A DNA stretch of 64,000 bases from Solimonas soli DSM 21787 (GTDB lineage: Bacteria; Pseudomonadota; Gammaproteobacteria; Nevskiales; Nevskiaceae), in contig NZ_AXDW01000004.1 of the NCBI RefSeq assembly GCF_000474945.1, positions 62,001 to 126,000 of the forward strand, read 5' to 3'. This document shows, piece by piece, positions 9,735-17,679 of the stretch. Below the pieces are notes generated by a model. That model saw only the letters and a program-made list of their open reading frames with translations, was not told the DNA's origin and did no database searches. Each line of letters opens with the position of its first letter. The first letter of the stretch is position 1. The position numbers and the translations under genes were made by a program.

Positions 9735-11162
9735 ATGACGCAGCCGACGACAGGGCCGGGCGCGCCGTCCGACGAACAGCAGGCCGAGTCGGCGTCGCGT
9801 CCAGGCGATGATTTTCCGTCCGCCGAACTGTGGTGGCGCGGCATCGCCAAGCTGGCGACGGTGGCCGCCGCCGGCACCGGCGCCGGACTGATCTTCGCGC
9901 GTCCCGCGCTCGGTGCCCTGCTGGCGATTCTCGCCTACGGACTGCTGCAGCTGCGCCAGCTGATCCGCCTGCGCGCCTGGCTGCATGCGCCGAAGCGTTA
10001 TTTCCTGCCGGACATCGGCGGGCTGTGGGGCGAGGTGTTCGATCTGCTGATCGACCTGCAGCGCAAGAATCGCAAGCGCAAGAAGAAGCTGTCGCTGATG
10101 CTCGCCGAATTCCAGGCATCCACGGCGGCGCTGCCGGACGGCGCCGTGGTGCTCGGCGAGCGCGGCGAGATTTCCTGGTTCAATACCGCGGCGCGCCAGC
10201 TGCTCGGCCTGCGCGCGCCGCAGGATCTCGGCATCCGCGTGCCGAACCTGATCCGCCACCCGAGTTTTACCGAATTCTTCGAGAAGGGCGACTTCGAGCA
10301 CGAGACCGAGGCGCCGTCGCCGCTCAACCGCAACCGTCTGCTGTCGCTGCGCATCATCCCCTATGGCAACGAACAGAAACTGCTGATCGTCCGCGACATT
10401 TCCGAGCGCCGCCAGCTCGAGGCGGCGCGTCGCGATTTCGTCGCCAACGCCTCGCATGAACTGCGCACGCCGCTGACGGTGCTGCGCGGCTACCTCGACC
10501 TGATGGACATGGACACGCACGGCAGCGGTCCGCTCGCCAGCTGGCGCTCGCCGGTGCAGGAAATGCGCAACCAGGCGCTGCGCATGGAGGCGCTGGTCAA
10601 CGACATGCTGAAGCTGGCGCGCCTCGAAGGCGAGCGCGCGCACATGCGCGAAGAAGTGCTGCAGGTGCCGATGCTGGTCGCACGCGCCGTCGAGGAAGCG
10701 CGCGCGGTGTCGAAAGGCCAGCATCGCTTCGAGCAGCAGGTCGCTGCCGACCTGCTGTTGCTCGGCGGCGAGACCGAGCTCTACAGCGTCATCATCAACC
10801 TGCTCACCAATGCCGTGCGCTACACGCCGTCCGGCGGCGTCATCCGCGTGAGCTGGGAGCGCCGCCACGGCAACGCCTGTTTCGCCGTCGCCGATACCGG
10901 CATCGGCATCGCCGCCGAGGACATTCCGCGGCTGACCGAGCGGTTCTACCGCGTCGACGTCGGCCGCTCGCGCGCGTCCGGCGGCACCGGCCTCGGCCTG
11001 TCGATCGTCAAGCACGCGCTCGAATGCTTCGACGCGACGCTGGAGATCGAAAGCGAGCTCGGCGTCGGTTCGACCTTCATCTGCGTCTTCCCGCCGCACC
11101 GCATCGCCGAGCCGAGCGGCGACGCGCTGCCCGCCGCACTCAGCGACGGCGGCAAGCCCTGA
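9735..11162 (+). CDS. phoR: Phosphate regulon sensor histidine kinase
   Basis: This 475-residue inner-membrane kinase phosphorylates PhoB when phosphate is scarce. Two adjacent membrane helices (about residues 38-78) have almost no periplasmic loop, as in PhoR, which senses through PstSCAB/PhoU. A charged linker, a PAS domain (residues 128-230), the H-box FVANASHELRTPLTVLRGYL, N-box NLLTNAVRYTP, G1 DTGIGI and G2 GGTGLGLSIVKH follow. It begins 11 bases after the phoB stop. The C-terminal 20 residues after the ATPase domain look disordered. Confidence 0.95.
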   Translation: MTQPTTGPGAPSDEQQAESASRPGDDFPSAELWWRGIAKLATVAAAGTGAGLIFARPALGALLAILAYGLLQLRQLIRLRAWLHAPKRYFLPDIGGLWGEVFDLLIDLQRKNRKRKKKLSLMLAEFQASTAALPDGAVVLGERGEISWFNTAARQLLGLRAPQDLGIRVPNLIRHPSFTEFFEKGDFEHETEAPSPLNRNRLLSLRIIPYGNEQKLLIVRDISERRQLEAARRDFVANASHELRTPLTVLRGYLDLMDMDTHGSGPLASWRSPVQEMRNQALRMEALVNDMLKLARLEGERAHMREEVLQVPMLVARAVEEARAVSKGQHRFEQQVAADLLLLGGETELYSVIINLLTNAVRYTPSGGVIRVSWERRHGNACFAVADTGIGIAAEDIPRLTERFYRVDVGRSRASGGTGLGLSIVKHALECFDATLEIESELGVGSTFICVFPPHRIAEPSGDALPAALSDGGKP

Positions 11163-11251
11163 CGGCAGCCAGACCACACCGTTGATCCGCCCGGATGCGC
11201 CGGCCGCAGGCTGCGGCGTCCGGTGCGGTGGCGGCGGCCGACAATGGCGGG

Positions 11252-12475
11252 ATGCAGCTGGACGCCCGCACCCTGTATTTCGTCATGTTCCTGACCTCGG
11301 TCGTGCTGGGCGTGGCCGAGCTGCTGTTCTTCATGCGCCGTAGGGAGCACCGCGGGGTCGGCTGGTGGGCGGCGGCGAACCTGCTCGGCGCGCTGGGCAT
11401 GCTGCTGGTCGGCCTGCGCGACGTGATTCCCGCGCTGTGCTCGATCGCGCTCGGCAACACGCTGGCGATCGTCGCCCTGCTCGCGGCCTGGTTCGGCGTC
11501 CTGGCCTACGACGGGCGCCAACTGCCGCTGCGGTTCGCGACCGGATTCGCCGTGCTGCTGTTCACCGTGCTGGCCGTGCCCTCGGCCGTCAGCCAGAACC
11601 TGAGCGCGCGCATCATCGTCGTCGGGCTGGCGATGGCCGTGATCGAGGCCGCGAACGCGTGGAGCGTACGGCGCATCGCGCGGCGCGACGGCTCGATCGC
11701 GGCGGCGATCTGCGCGGCGCTGATGCTGCTCTGCGCGTCCGTCAACCTCGTGCGCAGCCTCTACGTGGCCATGGCCGGCGCGGGAACCGATTACATGGGC
11801 CACAACGCGATCCACGCCTGGGCGATCTTCCTGCTGGTGCCGGCGCTGGCGGGCTGGAACATGGGCCTGATGATGATGTCGGCCGAACGCATCCAGCGCG
11901 CGCTGGCGCAAGCGGCGCGCACCGACGGCCTGACCGGCGCGCTGAATCGCGACGGCTTCCGCGAACGGGTGCACGCGCAGCTGACGCACGTCGTGCGGAC
12001 CCGCCGTCAGGCGGCGCTGGCACTGATCGATCTCGATCACTTCAAGACGATCAACGACCGCGCCGGTCATGCCACGGGCGATCAGGTGCTGCTGCTCTTT
12101 GCGCAGGTTGCGCGACAGCAGTTGCGCGAGGCCGACCTGCTGGCGCGCTACGGCGGCGACGAGTTCGCCGTGCTGTTCGACGGCATCGACGCCGATCAGG
12201 CCGAGCTCGTCGCCGCGCGCCTGTGCCAGCGCTTCGCCGCGGCGGCCGTCGGCATCGTGCCGGGCCTGCGGCCGACGCTGAGCATCGGCGTCGCGGCCTT
12301 CGATCCCGGCATGTCGCTCGACACGCTGGTCACCCTGGCCGACATCGCGCTGTATCGCGCCAAGAGCGGCGGTCGCGATACGGTGGCGCTGGTGCGCGAT
12401 CTGCAAGGCATCGACAGCGACGAGTACCGGACCGGGGCGGCAAAGCGCGCGCCGGCGCCGCTGCTGTTCGATTGA
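11252..12475 (+). CDS. Membrane-bound diguanylate cyclase
   Basis: The 407-residue protein has six or seven N-terminal membrane helices (residues 8-220) and a GGDEF domain (residues 230-395) that would make cyclic di-GMP from GTP. The active site is intact (ARYGGDEFAVLF), and READ, five residues before GGDEF, fits the RxxD inhibitory I-site. LTGALNRDGF and DLDHFKTINDRAGH are the usual GGDEF framing motifs. The gene follows phoR on the same strand by 89 bases, which hints at phosphate-linked c-di-GMP control without proving it. ATG 11252 is chosen because it begins the first helix. Confidence 0.88.
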   Translation: MQLDARTLYFVMFLTSVVLGVAELLFFMRRREHRGVGWWAAANLLGALGMLLVGLRDVIPALCSIALGNTLAIVALLAAWFGVLAYDGRQLPLRFATGFAVLLFTVLAVPSAVSQNLSARIIVVGLAMAVIEAANAWSVRRIARRDGSIAAAICAALMLLCASVNLVRSLYVAMAGAGTDYMGHNAIHAWAIFLLVPALAGWNMGLMMMSAERIQRALAQAARTDGLTGALNRDGFRERVHAQLTHVVRTRRQAALALIDLDHFKTINDRAGHATGDQVLLLFAQVARQQLREADLLARYGGDEFAVLFDGIDADQAELVAARLCQRFAAAAVGIVPGLRPTLSIGVAAFDPGMSLDTLVTLADIALYRAKSGGRDTVALVRDLQGIDSDEYRTGAAKRAPAPLLFD

Positions 12476-12517
12476 GCGCCGCAAACAAGCGCGCCCGGAC
12501 GCAGGACGAATATCCGC

Positions 12518-15283
12518 TCAGTGCAGCTTCTGGCTGCCCTCGTCGTGCTTGAGCCGTGCTTGCGCCTGCGCCACCAGGTCCCCGTCGTGCTGGCGAAAAA
12601 TCGCCAGATCCGGCGCCATCTTCCGGCTCAGCTCGGCCACCGCTGTGCGCAGCAGCGGCAGCGCGGCGGCGGCGTCGCCGCGCTCCAGCGCGAGACGTCC
12701 CGCTTGATAGTCGAGCAGTGCCTGCGGCGCTGCAGGCGCCGGCAGGAAGCCGTCGGCCAGGCGCGCGGCGTCGATGCCTTGCAGCAGCGCTGCGACCTCG
12801 GCGGGACGATGCAGATCGAGCAGACAGGCGGCGAGGTTGTAGCGGGCGCCGAGCAGCAGCGGGTGGTCGGCCGCATACAGGCTCCGCGAAAGTTTCAGTG
12901 ATTTGCGCAGCAGCGGCTCGGCCGCCTGCGGATCGCCGGCGAAACGGGTGTAGACGCCGAGCGTGCTGAGCGCGATCTGCGTCTGCTCCGAATTTTCGCC
13001 GCTCAGTCTGGCGTAGCCCTCGTACACCTCGGTCGCCACCGGCAGCGCCTGCGCGTACTGATGCCGCGCGCCGTAGAGGCCGGCGAGAATGCTGCGCACC
13101 ATCAGCGCGCGGCGGCTGTCGCGGCCGAGGCCGGCGTCGAGCGCGGCGATCGCCGGCGGCAGCAAGGCCATGGCCTCGTCGTAGCGCTGCTGGATCATCA
13201 GGTTGTTGCCGAGCACGGCGCTGGTGAACTGAGTCTTCCAGTGTGTCGCGCCCCAGTGCCGCGTCTGCCGGGCGACGAGATCGCGCAGCAGGGCCTCGCT
13301 CTCGGCGATGCGGCCGCCGAGGCGCAATGATTCGCAGAGATTGAACTCGATGCGCTCGCGGAACGTGGCATCGGCGTCGGGCAGCGTCTGCATCAGCGCC
13401 CAGGCCTTGCGGTCCAGTTCCAGCGCGGCCCCGCCGTCGAGCCGGTCACTGGCGATCTGGCTCAGCGCCTCCCAATAGCGGATCTGCGTCTCCGGGTGCG
13501 CCGGTGCCAGGCGCGCCACGTCCGCCGCCGCGTCCTTGAGCACCGCCGCCGCCTCGTCTTCATGCCCCTGGCGCGACAGGCACCAGCCGAGGCGGATGCG
13601 CGCCTCGCTCAGCGCGAGTACGTCCACCGGCTGCGCCAGCAGGTACGCCGCAATCGCCTGGCGCCCTTCGGCGATCGCCGCCTCCCAGTCGGCGAGGCCG
13701 GCCAGCGCTTCCTCCATCGCCTGGTGCAGGGCGGCGCGGATTTCCGGCGCCTCGCCGAAGCGCTGCTCGATGTGCGGCAGCGCCGACTTGGCGGCGTCCA
13801 TCACGGTGACGCCGGAGCGGCCGCTGACGGCGGGATTGGCGGCGCCGATCAGATCCTGCGCCATGAAGTCGTCAACGGCGCGGGCAACGCGGTACTCCCG
13901 TTCCAGCTGTCGCGCCGTGTCGGCCGCGCGCAGATAGAACCACAGGCTCACGCCCAGGCCGAGGCCGAGCGTCGCGATGACGGCCAGCAGCAGCGGGCGG
14001 CGCGCGCGGCTGCGCTCCAGCGCGCGCTCCGCCGCCTCGGCACGGCGCGCGGCCGTCTGCGCTTCCTCGCGCTGCAGCCGGCGCTCATCGCGCCTGTTCA
14101 GCCGCGCAGTCAGCTCGGCCACGCCGGCCAGGCGCAGCGCGGGATTGCCATGCGTGGCTGCGGCGATGTCCTCGCGCAGCAGCGGATCGTCGATGTCGGC
14201 TTCCCAGCCCGGCGCGAGGGGCTTGCGCAGGTCCGCGCCGGCGATCTGATAGAGCAGCACGCCGAGCGCGTAGACGTCGCTCTGCACGGTCGGCGCGCGG
14301 CCCTGCACGAGCTCGGGCGCGAGGTAAAGCGGCGTGCCGCTGCTCGAATTCGGCGCCTGCGTCTGCGTGAGCCCGAGCGCGGTGATGCCGAGTGCCGCGA
14401 GCTGCTGCTCGGGATCGAGCAGCCGTCCGCTGCCGAAGTCGGCGAGACGCAGTTGCCAGCCTCCGTTCTTCGCCACGACCAGCACGTTGCCGGGCTTGAG
14501 ATCCTTGTGCAGCACGCCGACGCTGTGCGCGGCGGCGAGCGCGCCGGCGATCTGCAGGGCGAGTTCGAGGCGCTGCGGCAGCGTCATTTGCGCCAGGCGC
14601 GTGCCGCCGTCCCAGTCGGTCAGGTTTTCGCCCGCATAGGGATATTCCAGGAAGAACGGCGCGCTTTCGAAGTTCCAGTCGAGCACGCCGACGATGTCCT
14701 CGCGCTCGCCGAGCGCTTCGAGCAGCACGCGGCACAGCGTGGCCTCGCGCTTGAGGGCGGCGAGCTGCGCGCCGTCGGCGCTGAACTTGTAGACGCGCGC
14801 CTGCTGTGTCTTGTCGTGGCGTGCGAGCCACACTTCGCTGCCCACCGTGCTCGCGAGCTGCTTCTCCAGCAGGAAGTGCTCGCGTCCCGGCACCGCTTCG
14901 CCGGCGCGCAGATCGAAGCGGCTGGCGAGCCGCCGGCCCACCGCCACGCGCTCGACGCGCCCGCTGAGGCGATAGCCGACGCGCGGCTGGGTGAGCAGCA
15001 GCGCCGCGTTGCTCTCGCCGAGCGCCTTGCGCAGCTTGGCGATGGCGTTCGGCAGGACATTCTCGACGGTCACGCGGCCGGCCCAGACCGATTCGAGAAT
15101 CTCTTCCTTGGTCACGACCTCGCCCGCGTGGCGCAGCAGGAGCGCCAGCACCTGCAAGGGTCGCGGCTCCATGTCGACGGGCAGGCCGCCGACGCGCAGC
15201 TCGAGACGTGCCTCGTCGAACTCTACGCTGCCGAAACGGTAGCGGTACAGCTGCGCGCCGCCGGGCTGTGCCTGAAGTGTCAT
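12518..15283 (-). CDS. Winged-helix DNA-binding / Ser-Thr kinase / TPR membrane protein
   Basis: The 921-residue protein joins domains seldom found together. Residues 12-108 form an OmpR/CadC-type winged helix (VTVENVLPNAIAKLRKALGE, GYRLSG). Residues 137-385 form a protein kinase with Lys166, catalytic loop HKDLKPGN (259-266), DFG (282-284) and APE (322-324); its Gly-rich loop is degenerate. One membrane helix spans about 430-452, and 480-921 are TPR-like helical repeats. Topology predicts DNA-binding and kinase parts in the cytoplasm and TPRs in the periplasm, so it could pass an envelope signal straight to DNA. It is divergent from a lipoprotein gene whose promoter has 11-bp direct repeats. 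ATG 15283 is preferred over 15319 for its GGGGAAA site. Confidence 0.85.
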   Translation of the reverse strand: MTLQAQPGGAQLYRYRFGSVEFDEARLELRVGGLPVDMEPRPLQVLALLLRHAGEVVTKEEILESVWAGRVTVENVLPNAIAKLRKALGESNAALLLTQPRVGYRLSGRVERVAVGRRLASRFDLRAGEAVPGREHFLLEKQLASTVGSEVWLARHDKTQQARVYKFSADGAQLAALKREATLCRVLLEALGEREDIVGVLDWNFESAPFFLEYPYAGENLTDWDGGTRLAQMTLPQRLELALQIAGALAAAHSVGVLHKDLKPGNVLVVAKNGGWQLRLADFGSGRLLDPEQQLAALGITALGLTQTQAPNSSSGTPLYLAPELVQGRAPTVQSDVYALGVLLYQIAGADLRKPLAPGWEADIDDPLLREDIAAATHGNPALRLAGVAELTARLNRRDERRLQREEAQTAARRAEAAERALERSRARRPLLLAVIATLGLGLGVSLWFYLRAADTARQLEREYRVARAVDDFMAQDLIGAANPAVSGRSGVTVMDAAKSALPHIEQRFGEAPEIRAALHQAMEEALAGLADWEAAIAEGRQAIAAYLLAQPVDVLALSEARIRLGWCLSRQGHEDEAAAVLKDAAADVARLAPAHPETQIRYWEALSQIASDRLDGGAALELDRKAWALMQTLPDADATFRERIEFNLCESLRLGGRIAESEALLRDLVARQTRHWGATHWKTQFTSAVLGNNLMIQQRYDEAMALLPPAIAALDAGLGRDSRRALMVRSILAGLYGARHQYAQALPVATEVYEGYARLSGENSEQTQIALSTLGVYTRFAGDPQAAEPLLRKSLKLSRSLYAADHPLLLGARYNLAACLLDLHRPAEVAALLQGIDAARLADGFLPAPAAPQALLDYQAGRLALERGDAAAALPLLRTAVAELSRKMAPDLAIFRQHDGDLVAQAQARLKHDEGSQKLH

Positions 15284-15345
15284 TCGCCGTTTCCCCGATG
15301 CCCCCGTGCATTCTCGCATCCCGGATGCCGCGCGAGAACGTCTGC

Positions 15346-15380
15346 CGTTAGAAAAACGTTAGTGCGTCGTGAATACGCGC
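15346..15380 (+). promoter_or_regulatory. Bipartite promoter-like element, copy A
   Basis: CGTTAG (15346-15351) is repeated 11 bases on (15357-15362), and GTTAGAAAA (15347-15355) is followed after 11 bases by TCGTGAATACGCGC (15367-15380). TTAGAA and GAATAC are 17 bases apart, suiting -35/-10. A near-identical element precedes the GloVer-repeat gene at 19254. The element lies between the winged-helix kinase gene and the lipoprotein gene at 15434. Confidence 0.6.
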
Positions 15381-15433
15381 CGCTGCGTAATCTTCAGGAT
15401 CGGCTCCTGCCTTCAAAAGCGAGTGAGTCCGCC

Positions 15434-16357
15434 ATGTCCATTTTCAGAAACCGGCGTATGGCGTTCGCCGCCGCACTGGCGTTCGTGTCCGGCTGCGGCG
15501 GCCACGATGCCGCGCCGGCGGCCGGCGCCGACCCAGCCGCGCCTGACGCCAGCCCGGCCATGCCGCATTGCCCGGTCGCGGTGCGCAAGGATCTCGCCGG
15601 GCCCGACATCGTCGGGCTCAAGCTCGGCATGACGCTGCCCGAGGCGCTCGGCACCGCGCGCTGCGCGCTCGGCGGGGATGCCCGGGTCAAGCCCGAGAAC
15701 CAGTGGCTCGATCATCTCGACACCTACGGCGTCGAGCTCGGCACGCAGAGCTTCGCGGTGAAGAAGGGCGAGAGTCATCCCTGCAACTACCAGAAAGAAT
15801 GGCAGTCCTGCGATGGCGCCATCAAATGGGAGCGGGTCGACGAAATCGTCACCGTCGCCACGCCGGGCGCGCCCGGCCACGAGAAGGCCGTGGCGGTCTG
15901 GCGGGTGCGGAATTTCCGCGACGGTCAGATGCCGCCCGTGCAGACCATCGTCGATGCGCTGGTCGCCAAGTACGGCCCGCCGCAACGCACACAGGACTCG
16001 GACCAGCCCAACGGCTATACCGCTGGCTACCGGGAGCTCGAATGGATACAGGATCGTCGGGGCGCGCCGCTGGCCGATCCCAATCCGCTCTACCGGCAAT
16101 GCCTGGGCGCGGTCCATGCCTATGGCGAGCAGACCGATGTGCAGTGGAAGGACGGCTGCGGGCTCAACGTCTGGGCGCGCATCTCGCTGAGCGGCAAGAA
16201 TCCCGGGCTCGCGCTGGAGTTCGACAGCGCGATGGTCCAGCAGAGCGATCTCTACGCCCACGCCGAGGCCACGCAGAACGCGCTGCGGCAACTCGGCCAG
16301 GCGCGACGCGAGGCAGAAGTCAAGAACGCGCAGGCAGGCAGCGATGTGCACCTCTGA
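15434..16357 (+). CDS. Uncharacterised lipoprotein
   Basis: The 307-residue protein has a lipoprotein signal peptide with lipobox FVSGC (Cys near residue 21), an Ala/Pro-rich linker, and a globular part with six or more cysteines. The segment LKLGMTLPEALGTARC resembles short helix motifs seen in SmpA-like periplasmic domains, but I do not recognise the family. The C-terminus is helical and charged (RQLGQARREAEVKNAQ). It overlaps the next lipoprotein gene by 14 bases, so the two are probably made together. Its promoter region carries shared element copy A. The in-frame ATG at 15458 is less likely because it drops the positive n-region. Confidence 0.75.
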   Translation: MSIFRNRRMAFAAALAFVSGCGGHDAAPAAGADPAAPDASPAMPHCPVAVRKDLAGPDIVGLKLGMTLPEALGTARCALGGDARVKPENQWLDHLDTYGVELGTQSFAVKKGESHPCNYQKEWQSCDGAIKWERVDEIVTVATPGAPGHEKAVAVWRVRNFRDGQMPPVQTIVDALVAKYGPPQRTQDSDQPNGYTAGYRELEWIQDRRGAPLADPNPLYRQCLGAVHAYGEQTDVQWKDGCGLNVWARISLSGKNPGLALEFDSAMVQQSDLYAHAEATQNALRQLGQARREAEVKNAQAGSDVHL

Positions 16358-17108
16358 TCTGCGCCACGCCGTCGGCGGTGCCGCGCTGGCGCTGTTGTCC
16401 AGCCTGCTGGCTGCCTGCGGCGCGCCGGAATCGCCGGCGGCGTCGGGCGCGCCACACGCGGACGCATCGTCGTCGGGCCGGCCGGCGGCCGTTTCCGCGT
16501 CCGCGCCGGCTGGTACCGGCGCCGCGGGCGGGCAGTCGCTCGTCAACCCGGACGCTCTGCAGATGGTGCTGCTCGGCTACCGCCTGCTCGGCCGGCAGCC
16601 GCCGTTCGCGGAGTGGGCGGCCGCGCAGTACGCGGTGCAGTCGGCCAATGAGTTCGATCGCCCCGCCGCCTTGCAGCGCGAGCAGCAGCGCTTGCAGGCG
16701 GTCTACGCAAGCACCGCCGGCGTCGGCCGCCTGCGCCTGCAGGTATCGGCAAACCTGAGCGAGTACGACGCGGGGCGCGGCGGCTACTACCTCGATGCGT
16801 TCTCGCCCGGCACCTTTTTCACGTTCACGGCGCAGCCGGACTCGCACCATGAGGAGAAGGTCAGCCTGAGCGTCGACAACGACGCCGAGCTCAACTTCTG
16901 GCCGCTCGATGCGGACGCCGCGCGGCAGGTGCTGGAGAAGAACGGCGGCTCCCGCTCGGTCACGCTCGACAGCGAGTTCCTGCTCGCGGGCGCGACGCAG
17001 CGCAGCGACGGTCCGGTCATCGGCGCGCGGCTGCAGCGCTACGCGATCATTGCCAGCCGCTACGGCCAAGCCAGTCAGCTCGGCGCGCGCGTGATCGAGT
17101 CCCAATGA
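16344..17108 (+). CDS. Uncharacterised lipoprotein, possibly DUF4852-like
   Basis: The 254-residue protein has a signal peptide with lipobox LLAAC, a Ser/Ala-rich linker to about residue 60, then a mixed alpha/beta domain with QMVLLGYRLLGRQPPFAEWA and a C-terminal beta-rich part. The layout recalls DUF4852 proteins, an identification made from memory and uncertain. Translation starts inside the end of the preceding lipoprotein gene (14-base overlap), so the two are likely partners in the envelope. It converges with the membrane protein gene at 17115. Confidence 0.72.
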   Translation: MCTSDLRHAVGGAALALLSSLLAACGAPESPAASGAPHADASSSGRPAAVSASAPAGTGAAGGQSLVNPDALQMVLLGYRLLGRQPPFAEWAAAQYAVQSANEFDRPAALQREQQRLQAVYASTAGVGRLRLQVSANLSEYDAGRGGYYLDAFSPGTFFTFTAQPDSHHEEKVSLSVDNDAELNFWPLDADAARQVLEKNGGSRSVTLDSEFLLAGATQRSDGPVIGARLQRYAIIASRYGQASQLGARVIESQ

Positions 17109-17114
17109 GGGCTT

Positions 17115-17624
17115 CTAAGGTTCGACGGCCGTTCCGGAAAAGTCGGCGCGCATTTCCCGGTAGGCCTGCAGCAAGGTCCACGAGGCATAGCTGGGGACCG
17201 CGACCGTGCCGAGGAAGGCGAGGAAGGGACTGATCCAGCCGAACAGGATGAGCGCCGGCAGGAACCAGACCAGGGCGCCGAACAGGTACTGCGCGAGCAC
17301 CATGCCGAGAAAGCGCGGGAAGCTGATGGCGTAGGACGGGTACTGGCTGGACTTGATGCCGATCATGACATCGGTGATGCCCTTCGACTTGAAGACGTAG
17401 ATGCAGGCGTTGTCACCCGGGTGTACGAACTGCGACACGAACTGCTGGCACATGCGCAGCTTGCGGAATTGCTTGTCGCCGATCCGGAAGCTGACCAGTT
17501 CGACGGCGACGGGGATCGCGGCGCCGCCGTGGTACTGCCCGGTCAGCGGATCGTGGCCGCCGCTGGCGACGTAGCCGCCGCCGGTCGTTGCGCCAAAGGA
17601 AATCACGCCGCAGTACTTCGTCAT
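17115..17624 (-). CDS. Small membrane protein of unknown function
   Basis: The 169-residue protein has an N-terminal soluble part with a Gly-rich segment (ATTGGGYVASGGHDPL) and two adjacent membrane helices at about residues 105-150. I do not recognise a family. Its Shine-Dalgarno region and first codons (MTKYCGVIS) closely match those of the upstream GloVer-repeat gene (MTKHWGVMS), implying a duplicated gene start. It lies 55 bases downstream of that gene on the same strand and may share its transcript. GGAGAT precedes the ATG. Confidence 0.7.
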   Translation of the reverse strand: MTKYCGVISFGATTGGGYVASGGHDPLTGQYHGGAAIPVAVELVSFRIGDKQFRKLRMCQQFVSQFVHPGDNACIYVFKSKGITDVMIGIKSSQYPSYAISFPRFLGMVLAQYLFGALVWFLPALILFGWISPFLAFLGTVAVPSYASWTLLQAYREMRADFSGTAVEP

Positions 17625-17679
17625 CGAAAATCTCCGTGTCGTCGGGAAAGACCAGATCAGGGTGCGAGGAAAGCCCGGC

